Notes: generated by a model from the sequence alone, not told the origin. A DNA stretch of 64,000 nucleotides from Curvibacter gracilis ATCC BAA-807 (GCF_000518645.1 NZ_JADZ01000026.1:1-64000); one strand, 5' to 3'. Counted from the first letter of the stretch, positions 53,668 through 62,586 are shown. A program made the numbers and translations.

Positions 53668-55893
53668 ATGGTGGGCCCGATGTGGAGTCCGATGTGGCAC
53701 TGGAATTGGCAGTCCGGCTGGCATTACAAATTTCTGCTCAAGGGCGTGCGCGCCCTGATCGCGCTGGGCACGGTGGTGGCCGGCGCCTGGTGGCTGGACG
53801 AGACGGCGGCGCTGATCCCGCTGGTGCTGGGCGTGAACGCCAGCGCCCTGGCCGAGACCGATGACAGCTGGCGCGGGCGCCTGCGCGCGCTGCTGATCAC
53901 CTTGCTGTGCTTTGCCGCCATGGCGTTGGCGGTGCAGTTCACCCTGCACAGCAAGCCGGCCCTGATGGCGGTGCTGGCGCTGGCGGCGGTGGGCCTGGCC
54001 CTGCTGGGGGCGCTGAGCGAGAGCTACCGGGCCATCGGCTCGGCCACCCTGATCCTGGGCCTGTACACCGCCTTGGCCGCGCATGGCGACGAGGCTGCCG
54101 CCCCGGGCCTGCCGCACGCGCTGCTGTTGCTGGCCGGCGCGGCCTGGTATGGGCTGCTGTCGGTGTGCTGGGCGGCCTGGTTTCCCAACCTGCAGGTGGT
54201 GCAGAACCTGGCCCTGCTGTACGAGGCCCTGGGCGAGTACCTGCGCCTGAAGTCGCGCCTGTTCGAGCCCGTGCGCGGGGTGGACATCGAGCGCCGCCGC
54301 GTCGGCCTGGCCTTGCAGAACGGCCGCGTGGTGCAGGCCCTGAACCAGACCAAGGAAAGCCTGCTGAGCCGGCGCCCGCGCCATGCCGGCCCCACGCTGG
54401 AGACGGCCGGCCCGCGCTGGCTGCGCCTGGCCTTGCAGCAGTACCTGGTGGCGCAGGACCTGCACGAGCGGGCCAGCTCTTCACACGAGAACTATGACTT
54501 GCTGGCGCAGAGCTTCTTCCACAGCGATGTGCTGTACCGCTGCCAGCGCGTGCTGGCCGGGGTGGGGCAGGATTGCACCCGGCTGGCCCAGGCGCTGCGC
54601 CTGCAGGGCCCGGTGGAGGCGGTGAGCGACAGCCAGCCGGCCCTGGAAGACCTGCAGGGCTCGATCGCCTTGCTGGAGGCCTTGCCCGAGCTGGCCTGGG
54701 CGCAGCGTGAGCAGGGCGCTGGCGCGCCGGTCGCGCTGCCCCTGCGCCTGCGCTCGCTGCGGGCGCTGGCGCGCAACCTGGCGGGCATGCAGAAGGTGAT
54801 CCGCAGCGCCTTGTGGCCCGAGCAATACCCCTTGCTGCAGGCCGACACCAGCCTGCTGGACCGGGGCCCGCGCAACCTGGCCGAGGCCTGGGGGCGCATC
54901 CGCCAGCAGTTCAGTGCCAGCTCGGTGTTGCTGCGCCATGGCCTGCGCCTGGCGGTGGCGCTGATGGTGGCCTTTGTCTGGATGACGGTGAGCGGCGACG
55001 AGCACGGCTTCTGGATCCTGCTCACCATCGTGTTCGTGTGCCGGCCCCATTACGGCGACACCCTGCGCCGCCTGGGCCAGCGGGTGGGCGGCACGGTGCT
55101 GGGGCTGATGGTGGGCTGGGCCCTGCTCAAGCTGTTTCCGGGGGTGTTGCTGCAGTCGGTGTTCACCGTGGCGGCCGGGGTGGTCTTTGTGGCGGCGCGC
55201 CAGACCCGTTACACCCTGGCCTCGGGGGCCATCACCATCCTGGTGCTGCTGGCCTTCAACCAGGTGGGCAATGGCTTCGACCTGATCCTGCCGCGCCTGC
55301 TGGACACCCTGATCGGTGCCCTGATCGCCGGCCTGACGGTGTGGCTGGTGCTGCCCAACTGGCAGTCACGGCAGCTGCCCAGGCTGGCCGCGCAACTGCT
55401 GCGCAGCCAGGCGGCCTACCTGCGCGAGATCGCCCGTCAGTACCAGTCGGGCAAGCGCGAGCACCTGGACTACCGCCTGGCGCGGCGCAATGCCCACAAT
55501 GCCGATGCGGCGCTGTCCGGTGCCCTGCGTGAGGTGTTTGACGAGCCGGCGTATCTGCGCCGTCACGGCGCGGCCGGCATGCGCTTCATGGTGCAGGCCC
55601 ACACGCTGTTGAACTACCTGTCGGCCCTGGGGGCACACCGTCTGGAGGGCCAGGCCCAGGAGTTCGCGCCCGATGTGGCCCAGGCGGTCGAGCTGTTGCT
55701 GAACACGCTGGCGGACACGGCCGCGGCCATTGAGGGTGGGGTGCTGCCATTGGCCCCGGTCGATGCGGCCGTGCTGGCCACGCCGACCGAGACCGAGGTC
55801 GGGCCTGATCTGGTGCTGCGCTCGCAGCTGCATCTGGCGCTCAGCCTGGTGCCCGAGTTGCAACGCCAGGCGCTGGCGTTGGCCGGGCGCTGA
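53668..55893 (+). CDS. FUSC-family inner-membrane protein (YccS/AaeB-like)
   Basis: A 741-aa protein with two membrane blocks: residues 20-170, about five to six helices, and residues 425-555, about five to six helices including FWILLTIVFVCRPHYGDTLRRLGQRVGGT. Each block is followed by a cytosolic helical domain. This duplicated architecture is that of fusaric-acid-resistance/AaeB/YccS proteins, which export aromatic carboxylic acids; no MFP partner gene is adjacent, so transport is unproven. ATG 53668 is chosen as the residue before the Trp-rich MVGPMWSPMWHWNW start. Confidence 0.88.
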   Translation: MVGPMWSPMWHWNWQSGWHYKFLLKGVRALIALGTVVAGAWWLDETAALIPLVLGVNASALAETDDSWRGRLRALLITLLCFAAMALAVQFTLHSKPALMAVLALAAVGLALLGALSESYRAIGSATLILGLYTALAAHGDEAAAPGLPHALLLLAGAAWYGLLSVCWAAWFPNLQVVQNLALLYEALGEYLRLKSRLFEPVRGVDIERRRVGLALQNGRVVQALNQTKESLLSRRPRHAGPTLETAGPRWLRLALQQYLVAQDLHERASSSHENYDLLAQSFFHSDVLYRCQRVLAGVGQDCTRLAQALRLQGPVEAVSDSQPALEDLQGSIALLEALPELAWAQREQGAGAPVALPLRLRSLRALARNLAGMQKVIRSALWPEQYPLLQADTSLLDRGPRNLAEAWGRIRQQFSASSVLLRHGLRLAVALMVAFVWMTVSGDEHGFWILLTIVFVCRPHYGDTLRRLGQRVGGTVLGLMVGWALLKLFPGVLLQSVFTVAAGVVFVAARQTRYTLASGAITILVLLAFNQVGNGFDLILPRLLDTLIGALIAGLTVWLVLPNWQSRQLPRLAAQLLRSQAAYLREIARQYQSGKREHLDYRLARRNAHNADAALSGALREVFDEPAYLRRHGAAGMRFMVQAHTLLNYLSALGAHRLEGQAQEFAPDVAQAVELLLNTLADTAAAIEGGVLPLAPVDAAVLATPTETEVGPDLVLRSQLHLALSLVPELQRQALALAGR

Positions 55894-55927
55894 AGACCTT
55901 CCCCCGGATCGTGCGGGGGGCGCCGGC

Positions 55928-56902
55928 CTATTCGGCCTGGATGCCGGCCCGCAGGGCAATGGCGCGCATGCGGGGCAGTTCGGCGTCGATCAGCTTGCTG
56001 ACTGCCTGGGCCGAGGCCCAGTCCTTCTGCATGCCGGCGGCCAGCAGCTTGTCGCGCAGGTCGTTGTCGCTCATGGTCTCGGCCAGGGCCACCTGCAGGC
56101 GCTGGCGTGCGTCGGCCGGCAGGCCGCGCGGGGCCATCAGGGCCAGCCAGGCGTCAAAGGCGAAATCGGTGCCCGTGCTTTCGGCCACCGTGGGCACTTC
56201 GGGCAGCAGGGGGGAACGCTGGGGGCCGGTGAGCGCGATCACCTTGATCTTGCCGCTGCGCACATGCGGCAGGGCCGCGGCCACGGTGTCGATGCTGATG
56301 GGCACCTGGCCCCCGATCAGGTCGGTCATGGCGGGGGCGCTGCCTTTGTAGGGCACGTGCAGCAGCTTGATGCCCAGGGCGTTCCACACCAGTTCGCCGG
56401 CAAAGTGCGAGCTGGTGCCGCTGCCGAACGAGGCGTAGGCATAGCGATCGGGTGCCTGCTTCACGGCGCTCACCAGTTGCTTGAGCGTGTCGATCGGCAC
56501 CTGCTTGTTGACCAGCACCGCCATGGGCACGCGCGCCGCCATGCCGATGGGCTCGAAGCTTTTCACCGGGTCATAGGGCAGGCGGGGGTTGAGGGCCGGG
56601 TTCAGGGTGAAGGTGGAGCCTGAGCTGAGCAGCAGGGTGTAGCCATCGGCCGGGGCGTTGGCCACCACGGTGGCACCGACCACGGTGCCGGCACCGGCCC
56701 GGTTGTCGATGACCACGGCCTGGCCCAGGCGTTCGCCCAGCTTCTTGCCGATCAGGCGGCCGGCCACATCGGTGGCGCCGCCTGGCGGGAAGGGAATCAC
56801 CAGTTGCAAGGGGTGGTTGGGAAAGGCCTGGGCCCGGGCCTGGCCCAGGGGTAGCAGGGAGGCGGCCAGGGCCTGGGTGAACTGACGCTTGGTGAGGTTC
56901 AT
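55928..56902 (-). CDS. Bug-type tripartite tricarboxylate receptor (second copy)
   Basis: A 324-aa periplasmic solute receptor. The signal peptide is MNLTKRQFTQALAASLLPLGQARA. Family motifs are LQLVIPFPPGGATDVAGRLI, IDNRAGAGTVVGATVVANAPADG and LPEVPTVAESTG. It is distinct from the copy at 6332 (different ligand-loop sequences). It lies 189 bp downstream of acdS on the same strand, but a GC-rich repeat-like stretch (57030-57080) separates them, so shared regulation is uncertain. Confidence 0.9.
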   Translation of the reverse strand: MNLTKRQFTQALAASLLPLGQARAQAFPNHPLQLVIPFPPGGATDVAGRLIGKKLGERLGQAVVIDNRAGAGTVVGATVVANAPADGYTLLLSSGSTFTLNPALNPRLPYDPVKSFEPIGMAARVPMAVLVNKQVPIDTLKQLVSAVKQAPDRYAYASFGSGTSSHFAGELVWNALGIKLLHVPYKGSAPAMTDLIGGQVPISIDTVAAALPHVRSGKIKVIALTGPQRSPLLPEVPTVAESTGTDFAFDAWLALMAPRGLPADARQRLQVALAETMSDNDLRDKLLAAGMQKDWASAQAVSKLIDAELPRMRAIALRAGIQAE

Positions 56903-57029
56903 GGTGGGGCAGCGAAGAGAGGGTCTTGAGGGGGTGAGGGACTCAGGCCCGCCGTGCCAGGGCGAGACGGGCCCGGGCTCGTGGATCGAGCCTTGTCGGG
57001 CCATCGAACACATGTCTCCTTGTCGCTGC

Positions 57030-57082
57030 GCGGTCCGTCGGGGCTCCGCGCGCCGGGGGGGGGCGGCTTTGGCTGGCCGCCT
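57030..57082. repeat. GC-rich intergenic stretch resembling the dispersed hairpin repeats
   Basis: A run of G with GGCGGC..GGCTGGCCGCC pairing potential lies between acdS and the Bug gene. It resembles the GGCCGCCCCAAGGCGG part of the repeats at 60300 and 61042, but too loosely to be sure of common origin. Confidence 0.3.
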
Positions 57083-57091
57083 GCCCATCGA

Positions 57092-58108
57092 TCAGCCGTT
57101 GCGGAACAGAAAGCTGTAGGCGTTGAGGGCGGGCACGCCGCCGAGGTGGGCGTACAGCACGCGCGAGCCGGCGGGGAATTCGCCGTTGCGCACCATGTCA
57201 ATCATCCCGTGCATCGATTTGCCTTCGTACACCGGGTCGGTCAGCATGCCTTCCTGGCGAGCGCACAGGCGGATGGCCTCCAGCGTGCCCTCGTTGGGCA
57301 GGCCGTACTCGGGGCCGCCGTAGCGGGTGTCCAGCACCACGTCTTCGGCCGTGATCTCCTGGCCCAGCTCGACCAGCTTGGCGGTGTTCTGGGCGATGCG
57401 CAGCACCTGGGCATGGGTTTGCTCAGGCTTGGCCGAGGCGTCGATGCCGATCACGCGGCGTGCCCGGCCGTCGGCGGCAAAGCCCACCACCATGCCGGCC
57501 TGGGTGCTGCCGGTGACCGAGCAGACCACGATGTAGTCGAACTTGAAGCCCAGTTCGGCTTCCTGGGCACGCACTTCTTCGGCAAAGGCCACAAAGCCCA
57601 GGCCGCCGTAGGGGTGCTCGGAGCAGCCTGCGGGCACCGGGAAGGGCTTGCCGCCGGCGCGGCGCACGTCTTCCATGGCCTGCTCCCAGCTGGGGCGGAT
57701 GCCGATGTCAAAGCCGGCATCGTCCATGCGCACGTCGGCGCCCATGATGCGCGACATCTCGATGTTGCCCACCCGGTCGTACACCGCGTCGCTGTAGTTG
57801 ACCCAGTTTTCCTGCACCAGCACGCACTTCATGCCCAGGTGCGCCGCCACGGCCGCCACCTGGCGGGTCTGGTTCGACTGGATGCCGCCGATGGACACCA
57901 GGGTGTCGTAGCCGCCGGCAATCGCCTCCGGGATCAGGTATTCGAGCTTGCGCGTCTTGTTGCCGCCGAAGGCCAGGCCGCTGTTGCAGTCCTCGCGCTT
58001 GGCGTACAGCTCGACCTTGCCGCCCAGGTGGGCGCTCAGGCGCTTCAGGGGCTGGATCGGGCTGGGGCCGAAGGTCAGGGGATAGCGGGGGAATTTCTGC
58101 AGGTTCAT
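57092..58108 (-). CDS. acdS: 1-aminocyclopropane-1-carboxylate deaminase
   Basis: PLP enzyme converting the ethylene precursor ACC to 2-oxobutyrate and ammonia, a trait of plant-associated bacteria. The 338-aa protein starts [24 protein letters not shown]. The cofactor Lys is in [14 protein letters not shown], with [18 protein letters not shown] and the specificity residues Glu in [11 protein letters not shown] and Leu in [11 protein letters not shown], which distinguish ACC deaminase from D-cysteine desulfhydrase. The divergent Lrp-type regulator next to it supports the call. Confidence 0.93.
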   Translation of the reverse strand: MNLQKFPRYPLTFGPSPIQPLKRLSAHLGGKVELYAKREDCNSGLAFGGNKTRKLEYLIPEAIAGGYDTLVSIGGIQSNQTRQVAAVAAHLGMKCVLVQENWVNYSDAVYDRVGNIEMSRIMGADVRMDDAGFDIGIRPSWEQAMEDVRRAGGKPFPVPAGCSEHPYGGLGFVAFAEEVRAQEAELGFKFDYIVVCSVTGSTQAGMVVGFAADGRARRVIGIDASAKPEQTHAQVLRIAQNTAKLVELGQEITAEDVVLDTRYGGPEYGLPNEGTLEAIRLCARQEGMLTDPVYEGKSMHGMIDMVRNGEFPAGSRVLYAHLGGVPALNAYSFLFRNG

Positions 58109-58202
58109 GGTTTTCTCACGGGGTTGAAGGGTGGCGACCCAGGCCTCGAAGCTGGCGAACAGGCTAGGCATCGACACACCTTTCATCGGCTGGGTTGGTG
58201 TG

Positions 58203-58309
58203 ACAATGTTATGAAATTGATGGATTAACAGGATTGCGAAATAAATCTGATAATTGGCCAGATGATTTGCATTCTTGAATCTGTTGATTCAAATATTTCT
58301 TGAAATCAA
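58203..58309. promoter_or_regulatory. AT-rich acdS/acdR control region with palindromes
   Basis: The 203-bp spacer between the divergent genes turns strongly AT-rich here. It contains GAATC-TGTT-GATTC (58277-58290) and an overlapping near-palindrome 58284-58308 (TGATTCAA against TTGAAATCA with one extra A), just upstream of acdR. These are plausible Lrp/AcdR boxes. Confidence 0.45.
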
Positions 58310-58311
58310 AT

Positions 58312-58836
58312 ATGACTGCAACAAAAGTTCGTCCAAAGAATGCGCTTGAAACGCCCGCCTCCAGCCCGGTGAACAGCGAGCTGGACCGCACCGATCGCGC
58401 CTTGCTCAAGCTGCTGCAGCGCGATGCCTCGCTGTCGAACGTGGCCCTGGCCGAGAAGGTGCACCTGAGCCCGCCCGCCTGCCTGCGCCGGGTCGAGCGC
58501 CTGCGCCAGGCCGGCTACATCCAGCGCACGGTGGCCTTGCTCAACCCCCAGGCGCTGGGGGCCGGCATGGTGGTGCTGATCGGGGTGGTGCTGGACCGCT
58601 CCACGCCCGAATCCTTCGAGGCCTTCGAGAAGGCGGCCGCCAAGATCTCGGGCTGCATGGAGTGCCATGTGGTCACCGGCGAGTTCGACTACTTCCTGCT
58701 GGTGCGCACGCGCAACAGCGAGACCTTCAACCAGTTGCACGCCGAGCAACTGCTGTACCTGCCCGGGGTGCGGCAGATCCGCTCGTTCATGGGGCTCAAG
58801 CAGGTGCTGTCGACCACCCAGCTGCCCCTGTCTTGA
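58312..58836 (+). CDS. acdR: Lrp/AsnC-family regulator of ACC deaminase
   Basis: A 174-aa transcription factor. The N-terminal HTH (RTDRALLKLLQRDASLSNVALAEKVHLSPPACLRRV) is preceded by about 25 extra residues. The C-terminal RAM/AsnC effector domain has HVVTGEFDYFLLVRTRNSETFNQL and LPGVRQIRSFMGLKQV. Position and orientation against acdS match AcdR, which activates acdS in response to ACC. ATG 58312; an earlier ATG at 58300 is possible. Confidence 0.88.
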   Translation: MTATKVRPKNALETPASSPVNSELDRTDRALLKLLQRDASLSNVALAEKVHLSPPACLRRVERLRQAGYIQRTVALLNPQALGAGMVVLIGVVLDRSTPESFEAFEKAAAKISGCMECHVVTGEFDYFLLVRTRNSETFNQLHAEQLLYLPGVRQIRSFMGLKQVLSTTQLPLS

Positions 58837-58931
58837 AGAATGGCGGGCATTCCCGGCTTTCTTTGGCCGATGCGGCGGGTGCCGGGCCTTTAGCATCGGG
58901 TGCGATGACAAGCGTTAAAAGGTGTGTGAGC

Positions 58932-59648
58932 ATGAAGCCAAGCTGTTGGACCCCTCTGGTGCTGGGTACGGCCCTGCTGGCCAGCGGCTGCAGTTCGCTG
59001 GACGTGCCGCGCGCCGACAACTACCCGATCAGCAGCCAGAAAAAAGCCCGCTCGGTGCACCACTGGGATGTGCTGGCCGACGACTCGGCACGCCGGATTG
59101 CCGACAAGATCCGCAGCTACCCCATGGCCTTGCCGGCGGTGTATGTGGTGCCTGCGGCCCCGGGCTCGTTCAACCAGAGCTTTCGCGAGTTGCTGCTGAC
59201 CCGGCTGGTGGACCATGGCGCCATCGTGTCGCGCCAACCCGGGCCATTGGTGGTGCGCTTTGAAACCCAGTTGATCGAACACCCCAGCGGGGTGGAGAAC
59301 CAGAGCCCGATGCCCGCCCTGGGCCTGGCCGCGGGCATCTCGGTGGTGCGCGACCTGTATGCCTATGACCACGTGACCGGCAACTACGTGGGCAGCCTGT
59401 TGACGCTGGGGGCGATCACCGATCTGTCGCGCCGCTGGCGTGACGGCACGGCCGCCGGCGGCCCCACCCGCACCGAGGTGCTGATCACCACCTCCCTGGA
59501 GCGCGAGGACACCTTTCTGGCCCGCACGTCCGACGTCTATTACATCGATGGTGAAGACGGCGGCCTGTATGTGCCCAAGCCGATCAAGGCGGCCGATGCC
59601 GGCCCGCCCCCGGTGGCCACACGCAACTGGAAGGTGGTGGGCCCATGA
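58932..59648 (+). CDS. Lipoprotein of unknown function next to FlgO-like gene
   Basis: A 238-aa protein with lipoprotein signal LVLGTALLASGC. The mature part has mixed alpha/beta character (PAVYVVPAAPGSFNQSFRELLLTRLVDHG; VRFETQLIEHP), a short hydrophobic Gly/Ala stretch near 160, and a C-terminal acidic strand region DVYYIDGEDGGLYVPKP. The SFRELLLTRLVDHGAIVS part resembles the helix-strand unit of FlgO-type proteins. The stop overlaps the next lipoprotein start by 4 bp (ATGA), so the two are coupled. Confidence 0.65.
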   Translation: MKPSCWTPLVLGTALLASGCSSLDVPRADNYPISSQKKARSVHHWDVLADDSARRIADKIRSYPMALPAVYVVPAAPGSFNQSFRELLLTRLVDHGAIVSRQPGPLVVRFETQLIEHPSGVENQSPMPALGLAAGISVVRDLYAYDHVTGNYVGSLLTLGAITDLSRRWRDGTAAGGPTRTEVLITTSLEREDTFLARTSDVYYIDGEDGGLYVPKPIKAADAGPPPVATRNWKVVGP

Positions 59649-60184
59649 CGCAGGCTCGACGTCGCCAGGTGCTTGGCCTGGCCGCGGCGGGTGTGGCCGC
59701 CCTGGGCCTGGCGGCCTGCTCATCCACCCCGCCGGTGGACGAGAACGTGCGCACCGACCTGATCGACGTCAACTACAAGGCGGCCGATGCCCTGGTGGCC
59801 GGGCTGCAACTGGACCGCAAGCAGCCTTTGCTGGTGGCCACCTTTGTGAACCTCGAGGTGCTGACCGAGTCCTCGCGGCTGGGGCGGCTGTTCTCCGAGC
59901 TGGTGGGCGGGCGCCTGGCCCAGCGCGGCTACGCGGTGAAAGAACTCAAGCTGCGCGACAACCTGTTCATGAAAGCCTCGCAAGGCGCGCTGCTGCTGTC
60001 ACGCGAGGTGCAGGACATCAGCCAGACCCAGTCGGCCCAGGCCGTCATCGTGGGCACCTACACCTCGTCGGGCAAGATGCTCTACCTCAGTGTGAAGCTG
60101 GTGGTGCCCGAGGGCAATGTGGTGCTGGCCGCCCATGACTACGCCATGCCCATCGACGCCAACATCAAGGGCCTGCTGAAATAG
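59645..60184 (+). CDS. FlgO-family outer-membrane lipoprotein
   Basis: A 179-aa lipoprotein: RRRQVLGLAAAGVAALGLAAC gives the lipobox LAAC. The mature domain (DVNYKAADALVAGL, LLVATFVNLEVLTESSRLGRLFSELVGGRLAQRGY, LLSREVQDISQTQSAQAVIVGTY) is the FlgO fold. FlgO assists outer-membrane flagellar or motility functions in Vibrio. Adjacency to flhDC supports a motility link, though a general envelope role is possible. It is coupled to the upstream lipoprotein gene and followed by a strong terminator. Confidence 0.82.
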   Translation: MTQARRRQVLGLAAAGVAALGLAACSSTPPVDENVRTDLIDVNYKAADALVAGLQLDRKQPLLVATFVNLEVLTESSRLGRLFSELVGGRLAQRGYAVKELKLRDNLFMKASQGALLLSREVQDISQTQSAQAVIVGTYTSSGKMLYLSVKLVVPEGNVVLAAHDYAMPIDANIKGLLK

Positions 60185-60204
60185 ACCGTACCTCGGCCCC
60201 AAGA

Positions 60205-60241
60205 CAAAACGCCCCGCGGCGCGAGCCGGCGGGGCGTTTTG
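60205..60241 (+). terminator. Terminator of the lipoprotein pair
   Basis: A perfect 13-bp stem CAAAACGCCCCGC/GCGGGGCGTTTTG around a GGCGCGAGCCG loop ends in TTTTG. Confidence 0.88.
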
Positions 60242-60299
60242 TCGAAATGAAGGGCCATCAGGCCCCTTTCTGAATTCAGTCAGCCTTCAACGAAGAGGT

Positions 60300-60382
60300 C
60301 AGCCCGCCGCCGGGCCGCCCCAAGGCGGGCTGGGCCCCCTTTGGGGGGCAGGGAGTGACACGAAGTGCACGACCGTGGGGGC
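60300..60382 (+). repeat. Dispersed intergenic repeat downstream of flhC
   Basis: An 83-bp copy with three palindromic parts: GCCCGCCGCC..GGCGGGC, GCCCCCTTTGGGGGGC, and a tail with CACGAAGTGCACG..CGTGGGGGC. It aligns almost end to end with 61042-61122 in the same orientation. Confidence 0.8.
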
Positions 60383-60388
60383 CATATT

Positions 60389-60997
60389 TCAATGCACCAT
60401 GAGCGCGCCGCTGGCCTTGCTCTTGCCGGCGCGTGCGGGCGGATTGCACAAGCCGCACAGGAAGTGGCGTGCGTTCTCGTAGGGCTCGGTGACGAACTTG
60501 CCGCTGCAGCGCGAGCAACTGGTCATGGTGAGCATGTCGGCGTCGACGAACTTGACCAGGCGCCAGGCGCGGGTGAAGGACAGCAGGGGCTCGATCTCGG
60601 CGGCCTGGACCTGCTCGTTGTACAGGCGCCAGGCCTTGGTGAGCAGGTCGATGCTGTCCATGTCGGCGGCCTTGGACAGGTACTCGTAGATGTTCAGGAA
60701 CAGCGAGGAGTGGATGTTCTCTTGCCAGGTGAGGAACCAGTCGGTGGAGAAGGGCAGCTGGCCCTTGGAGGGGGACTTGCCGGCGATCTCTTTGTACAGG
60801 CGGATGAGGCGCTCGTAGGAGAGGGTGGTTTCGGACTCGAGCACCTGCATGCGGGCGCCCATGCGGATGAGCATGGCGGCGCGCTCGATCTGGCGCGACT
60901 CATTGAGCACGCTCTTGGCGGGGGCCTTGGCGGCGGCGGCGGGAGCTACGGAAGCTGCGGTGCTGGGCTCGACGGCGGTGGCGATAGAGGTGCTCAT
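60389..60997 (-). CDS. flhC: Flagellar master regulator subunit FlhC
   Basis: FlhC of the FlhD4C2 activator that drives class II flagellar promoters. The 202-aa protein has an Ala-rich start, a core from LNESRQIERAAMLIRMGARMQVLE, and the four zinc-ligand Cys in CSRC and CGLC near the C-terminus. ATG 60997 (MSTSIATAV). It is downstream of flhD, separated by 125 bp that contain one dispersed repeat. Confidence 0.95.
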   Translation of the reverse strand: MSTSIATAVEPSTAASVAPAAAAKAPAKSVLNESRQIERAAMLIRMGARMQVLESETTLSYERLIRLYKEIAGKSPSKGQLPFSTDWFLTWQENIHSSLFLNIYEYLSKAADMDSIDLLTKAWRLYNEQVQAAEIEPLLSFTRAWRLVKFVDADMLTMTSCSRCSGKFVTEPYENARHFLCGLCNPPARAGKSKASGALMVH

Positions 60998-61041
60998 GGG
61001 GGTCTCCAAACAAACTCAAACTTCAAAAGAGGGCGGCGATC

Positions 61042-61122
61042 CAGCCGCCGCCGGGCCGCCCCAAGGCGGCTGGGGCCCCCTTTGGGGGGCAGCGACCACA
61101 CGCAGTGAGGGAGCGTGGGGGC
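61042..61122 (+). repeat. Dispersed intergenic repeat between flhD and flhC
   Basis: An 81-bp copy of the same element as 60300-60382: CAGCCGCCGCC..GGCGGCTG, then GCCCCCTTTGGGGGGC, then ACACGCAGTGAGG..CGTGGGGGC. It ends exactly at the flhD stop codon. It can fold into stable hairpins in the flhDC mRNA. Confidence 0.8.
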
Positions 61123-61452
61123 TCACAAGATCTCAGCCAGGCGGCCGGCCATCAAGATGTTGGCGTGCAGCTTGTTGGTGGCTTCGTTGCCGACCTTTTG
61201 CTGGGTGTTGTGGTTGGTGAGCAGGCTCCAGACGAGTTCGTCGTCGACGCGGAAGCGTGCCAGCAAGGTGTTGCGCGAGGCGAGCTTCATGACCTGGGAG
61301 GGGGAGAGTGCGGAGAGGATGTCGGCGGACTCTTCGTTGAGGCCGAGGCGGAAGATGGCTTCGGCCTTGTCCAGGCGGATGAGGGACTGGGCCAGCATCA
61401 GGTAGGTGAGGTTGGCTTCGCGGATCTCGGCAAGCATTTGTTCGCTGGTCAT
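61123..61452 (-). CDS. flhD: Flagellar master regulator subunit FlhD
   Basis: A 109-aa partner of FlhC. The helical protein shows LAEIREANLTYLMLAQSLIRLDKAEAIFRLG, LSPSQVMKLASRNTLLARFR and NKLHANILMAGRLAEIL, all FlhD-typical. ATG 61452 is preferred over the upstream TTG; AAAGGAG lies a few bases before it. The upstream 276-bp gap (61453-61728) must hold the flhDC promoter; its middle is AT-rich with several T runs. Confidence 0.93.
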   Translation of the reverse strand: MTSEQMLAEIREANLTYLMLAQSLIRLDKAEAIFRLGLNEESADILSALSPSQVMKLASRNTLLARFRVDDELVWSLLTNHNTQQKVGNEATNKLHANILMAGRLAEIL

Positions 61453-61671
61453 GGTCAAACTCCTTTGTACGGAGCCGCTGTCGCTGCCTCATGCAGGGTT
61501 TCGCGATCCGTTGAAATGGATTGTGAAGATCCCGTAAAAGAAAATTAAGTCAGGTAACGGATGTGTGCTTTGTCTGGTTTTTTACCTGGCTTGTCAGGTT
61601 TTTTCTGACATGGCACGCAGGGACAGCTGGCCCCGCCATTGGAGCGGACCTGCTGCGAGGCGATGCCAAAA

Positions 61672-61696
61672 AAAACCGGCCACAAGGGCCGGTTTT
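61672..61696 (-). terminator. Terminator of the sulfurtransferase gene
   Basis: AAAACCGGCC/GGCCGGTTTT is a 10-bp perfect stem with loop ACAAG and a long A run on its left, giving T on the minus strand beyond the stop at 61729. Confidence 0.88.
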
Positions 61697-61728
61697 CTGA
61701 GGATTGCCAAAAATAAATCGCTTTTTTT

Positions 61729-62586
61729 TCAGCCTTTGGCCATGGGGCGTTGCAAATCGCTGCACCACTCGCTCCAGCTGCCGGCAAAAAGGCCGGTGGC
61801 GCCCAGGCCGGCCACTTCCATGGCCAGCAGGTTGGGCAGGGCGGTGACGCCGCTGCCGCAGTGGTGCACCACGGTGGCCGGGGCACGCCCGGCCAGCAGG
61901 CCTTCGAAGGCCGTGCGCAACTCGGCGGCCGGCTTGAAGCGCCCTTCGGGCGTGAGGTTGTCGGTGAAGGGGCGGTTCAGGGCGCCCGGGATGTGGCCCG
62001 CCACCGGGTCCAGGGGCTCGACCTCGCCCTTGAAGCGCGGTGTGGCGCGAGCGTCGATCAAGGTCTGCTCGGGGTGCCCCAGGGCCTGCAGCACCTCGGC
62101 GGCGGTGACCAGGCGGCGCAGGGGCGCGCGCAGCACGAAGTTGCCAGCAGGCAGGGCTGCAGCCGGGCCTGCCTCGACGGCGCCGCCCTGGGCCTGCCAG
62201 GCCGCCAGACCGCCATCGAGCACGGCCACGGCGCCGTGGCCGGCCCATTGAAGCATCCACCACAGGCGGGCGGCGTAGCTGTTGTTGCTGCGGTCGTACA
62301 CGACCACCTGCATGTTCTGGTTCAGGCCCACCCCGGCCAGCCAGGCGGCAAAGTGCTCGCGCGTGGGCAGGGGGTGGCGCCCACCCGAGGCGGTGGGGCT
62401 GGCATCGTGCACGCTCAGGTGCAGATCCAAGTCGGCGTGCAGCGCACCCGGGATGTGGGCCTGGGCGAATTGGGCCCGGCCGGCCTCTGGCTGGGCCAGA
62501 TCGAAACTGCAATCGAACACCAGCAGAGGGTGGCCCTGGGCTTGCAACTGTTGAAGCTGTGCGGCGGAAATGAGGGTGGAGTACAT
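61729..62586 (-). CDS. 3-mercaptopyruvate/thiosulfate sulfurtransferase (two rhodanese domains)
   Basis: A 285-aa tandem rhodanese protein. The inactive N-terminal domain has the RHPLPTREHFAAWLAG linker and VVVYDRSNNSYAARLWWML. The catalytic C-terminal domain has LIDARATPRFKGEVEPLDPVAGHIPGA and the active loop HHCGSGVTA, whose CGSGVT is of mercaptopyruvate-sulfurtransferase type rather than the CRKGVT of thiosulfate enzymes. ATG 62586 (MYSTLISAAQL). It is separated by 71 bp from the leucine-rich-repeat gene upstream on the same strand. Confidence 0.9.
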   Translation of the reverse strand: MYSTLISAAQLQQLQAQGHPLLVFDCSFDLAQPEAGRAQFAQAHIPGALHADLDLHLSVHDASPTASGGRHPLPTREHFAAWLAGVGLNQNMQVVVYDRSNNSYAARLWWMLQWAGHGAVAVLDGGLAAWQAQGGAVEAGPAAALPAGNFVLRAPLRRLVTAAEVLQALGHPEQTLIDARATPRFKGEVEPLDPVAGHIPGALNRPFTDNLTPEGRFKPAAELRTAFEGLLAGRAPATVVHHCGSGVTALPNLLAMEVAGLGATGLFAGSWSEWCSDLQRPMAKG

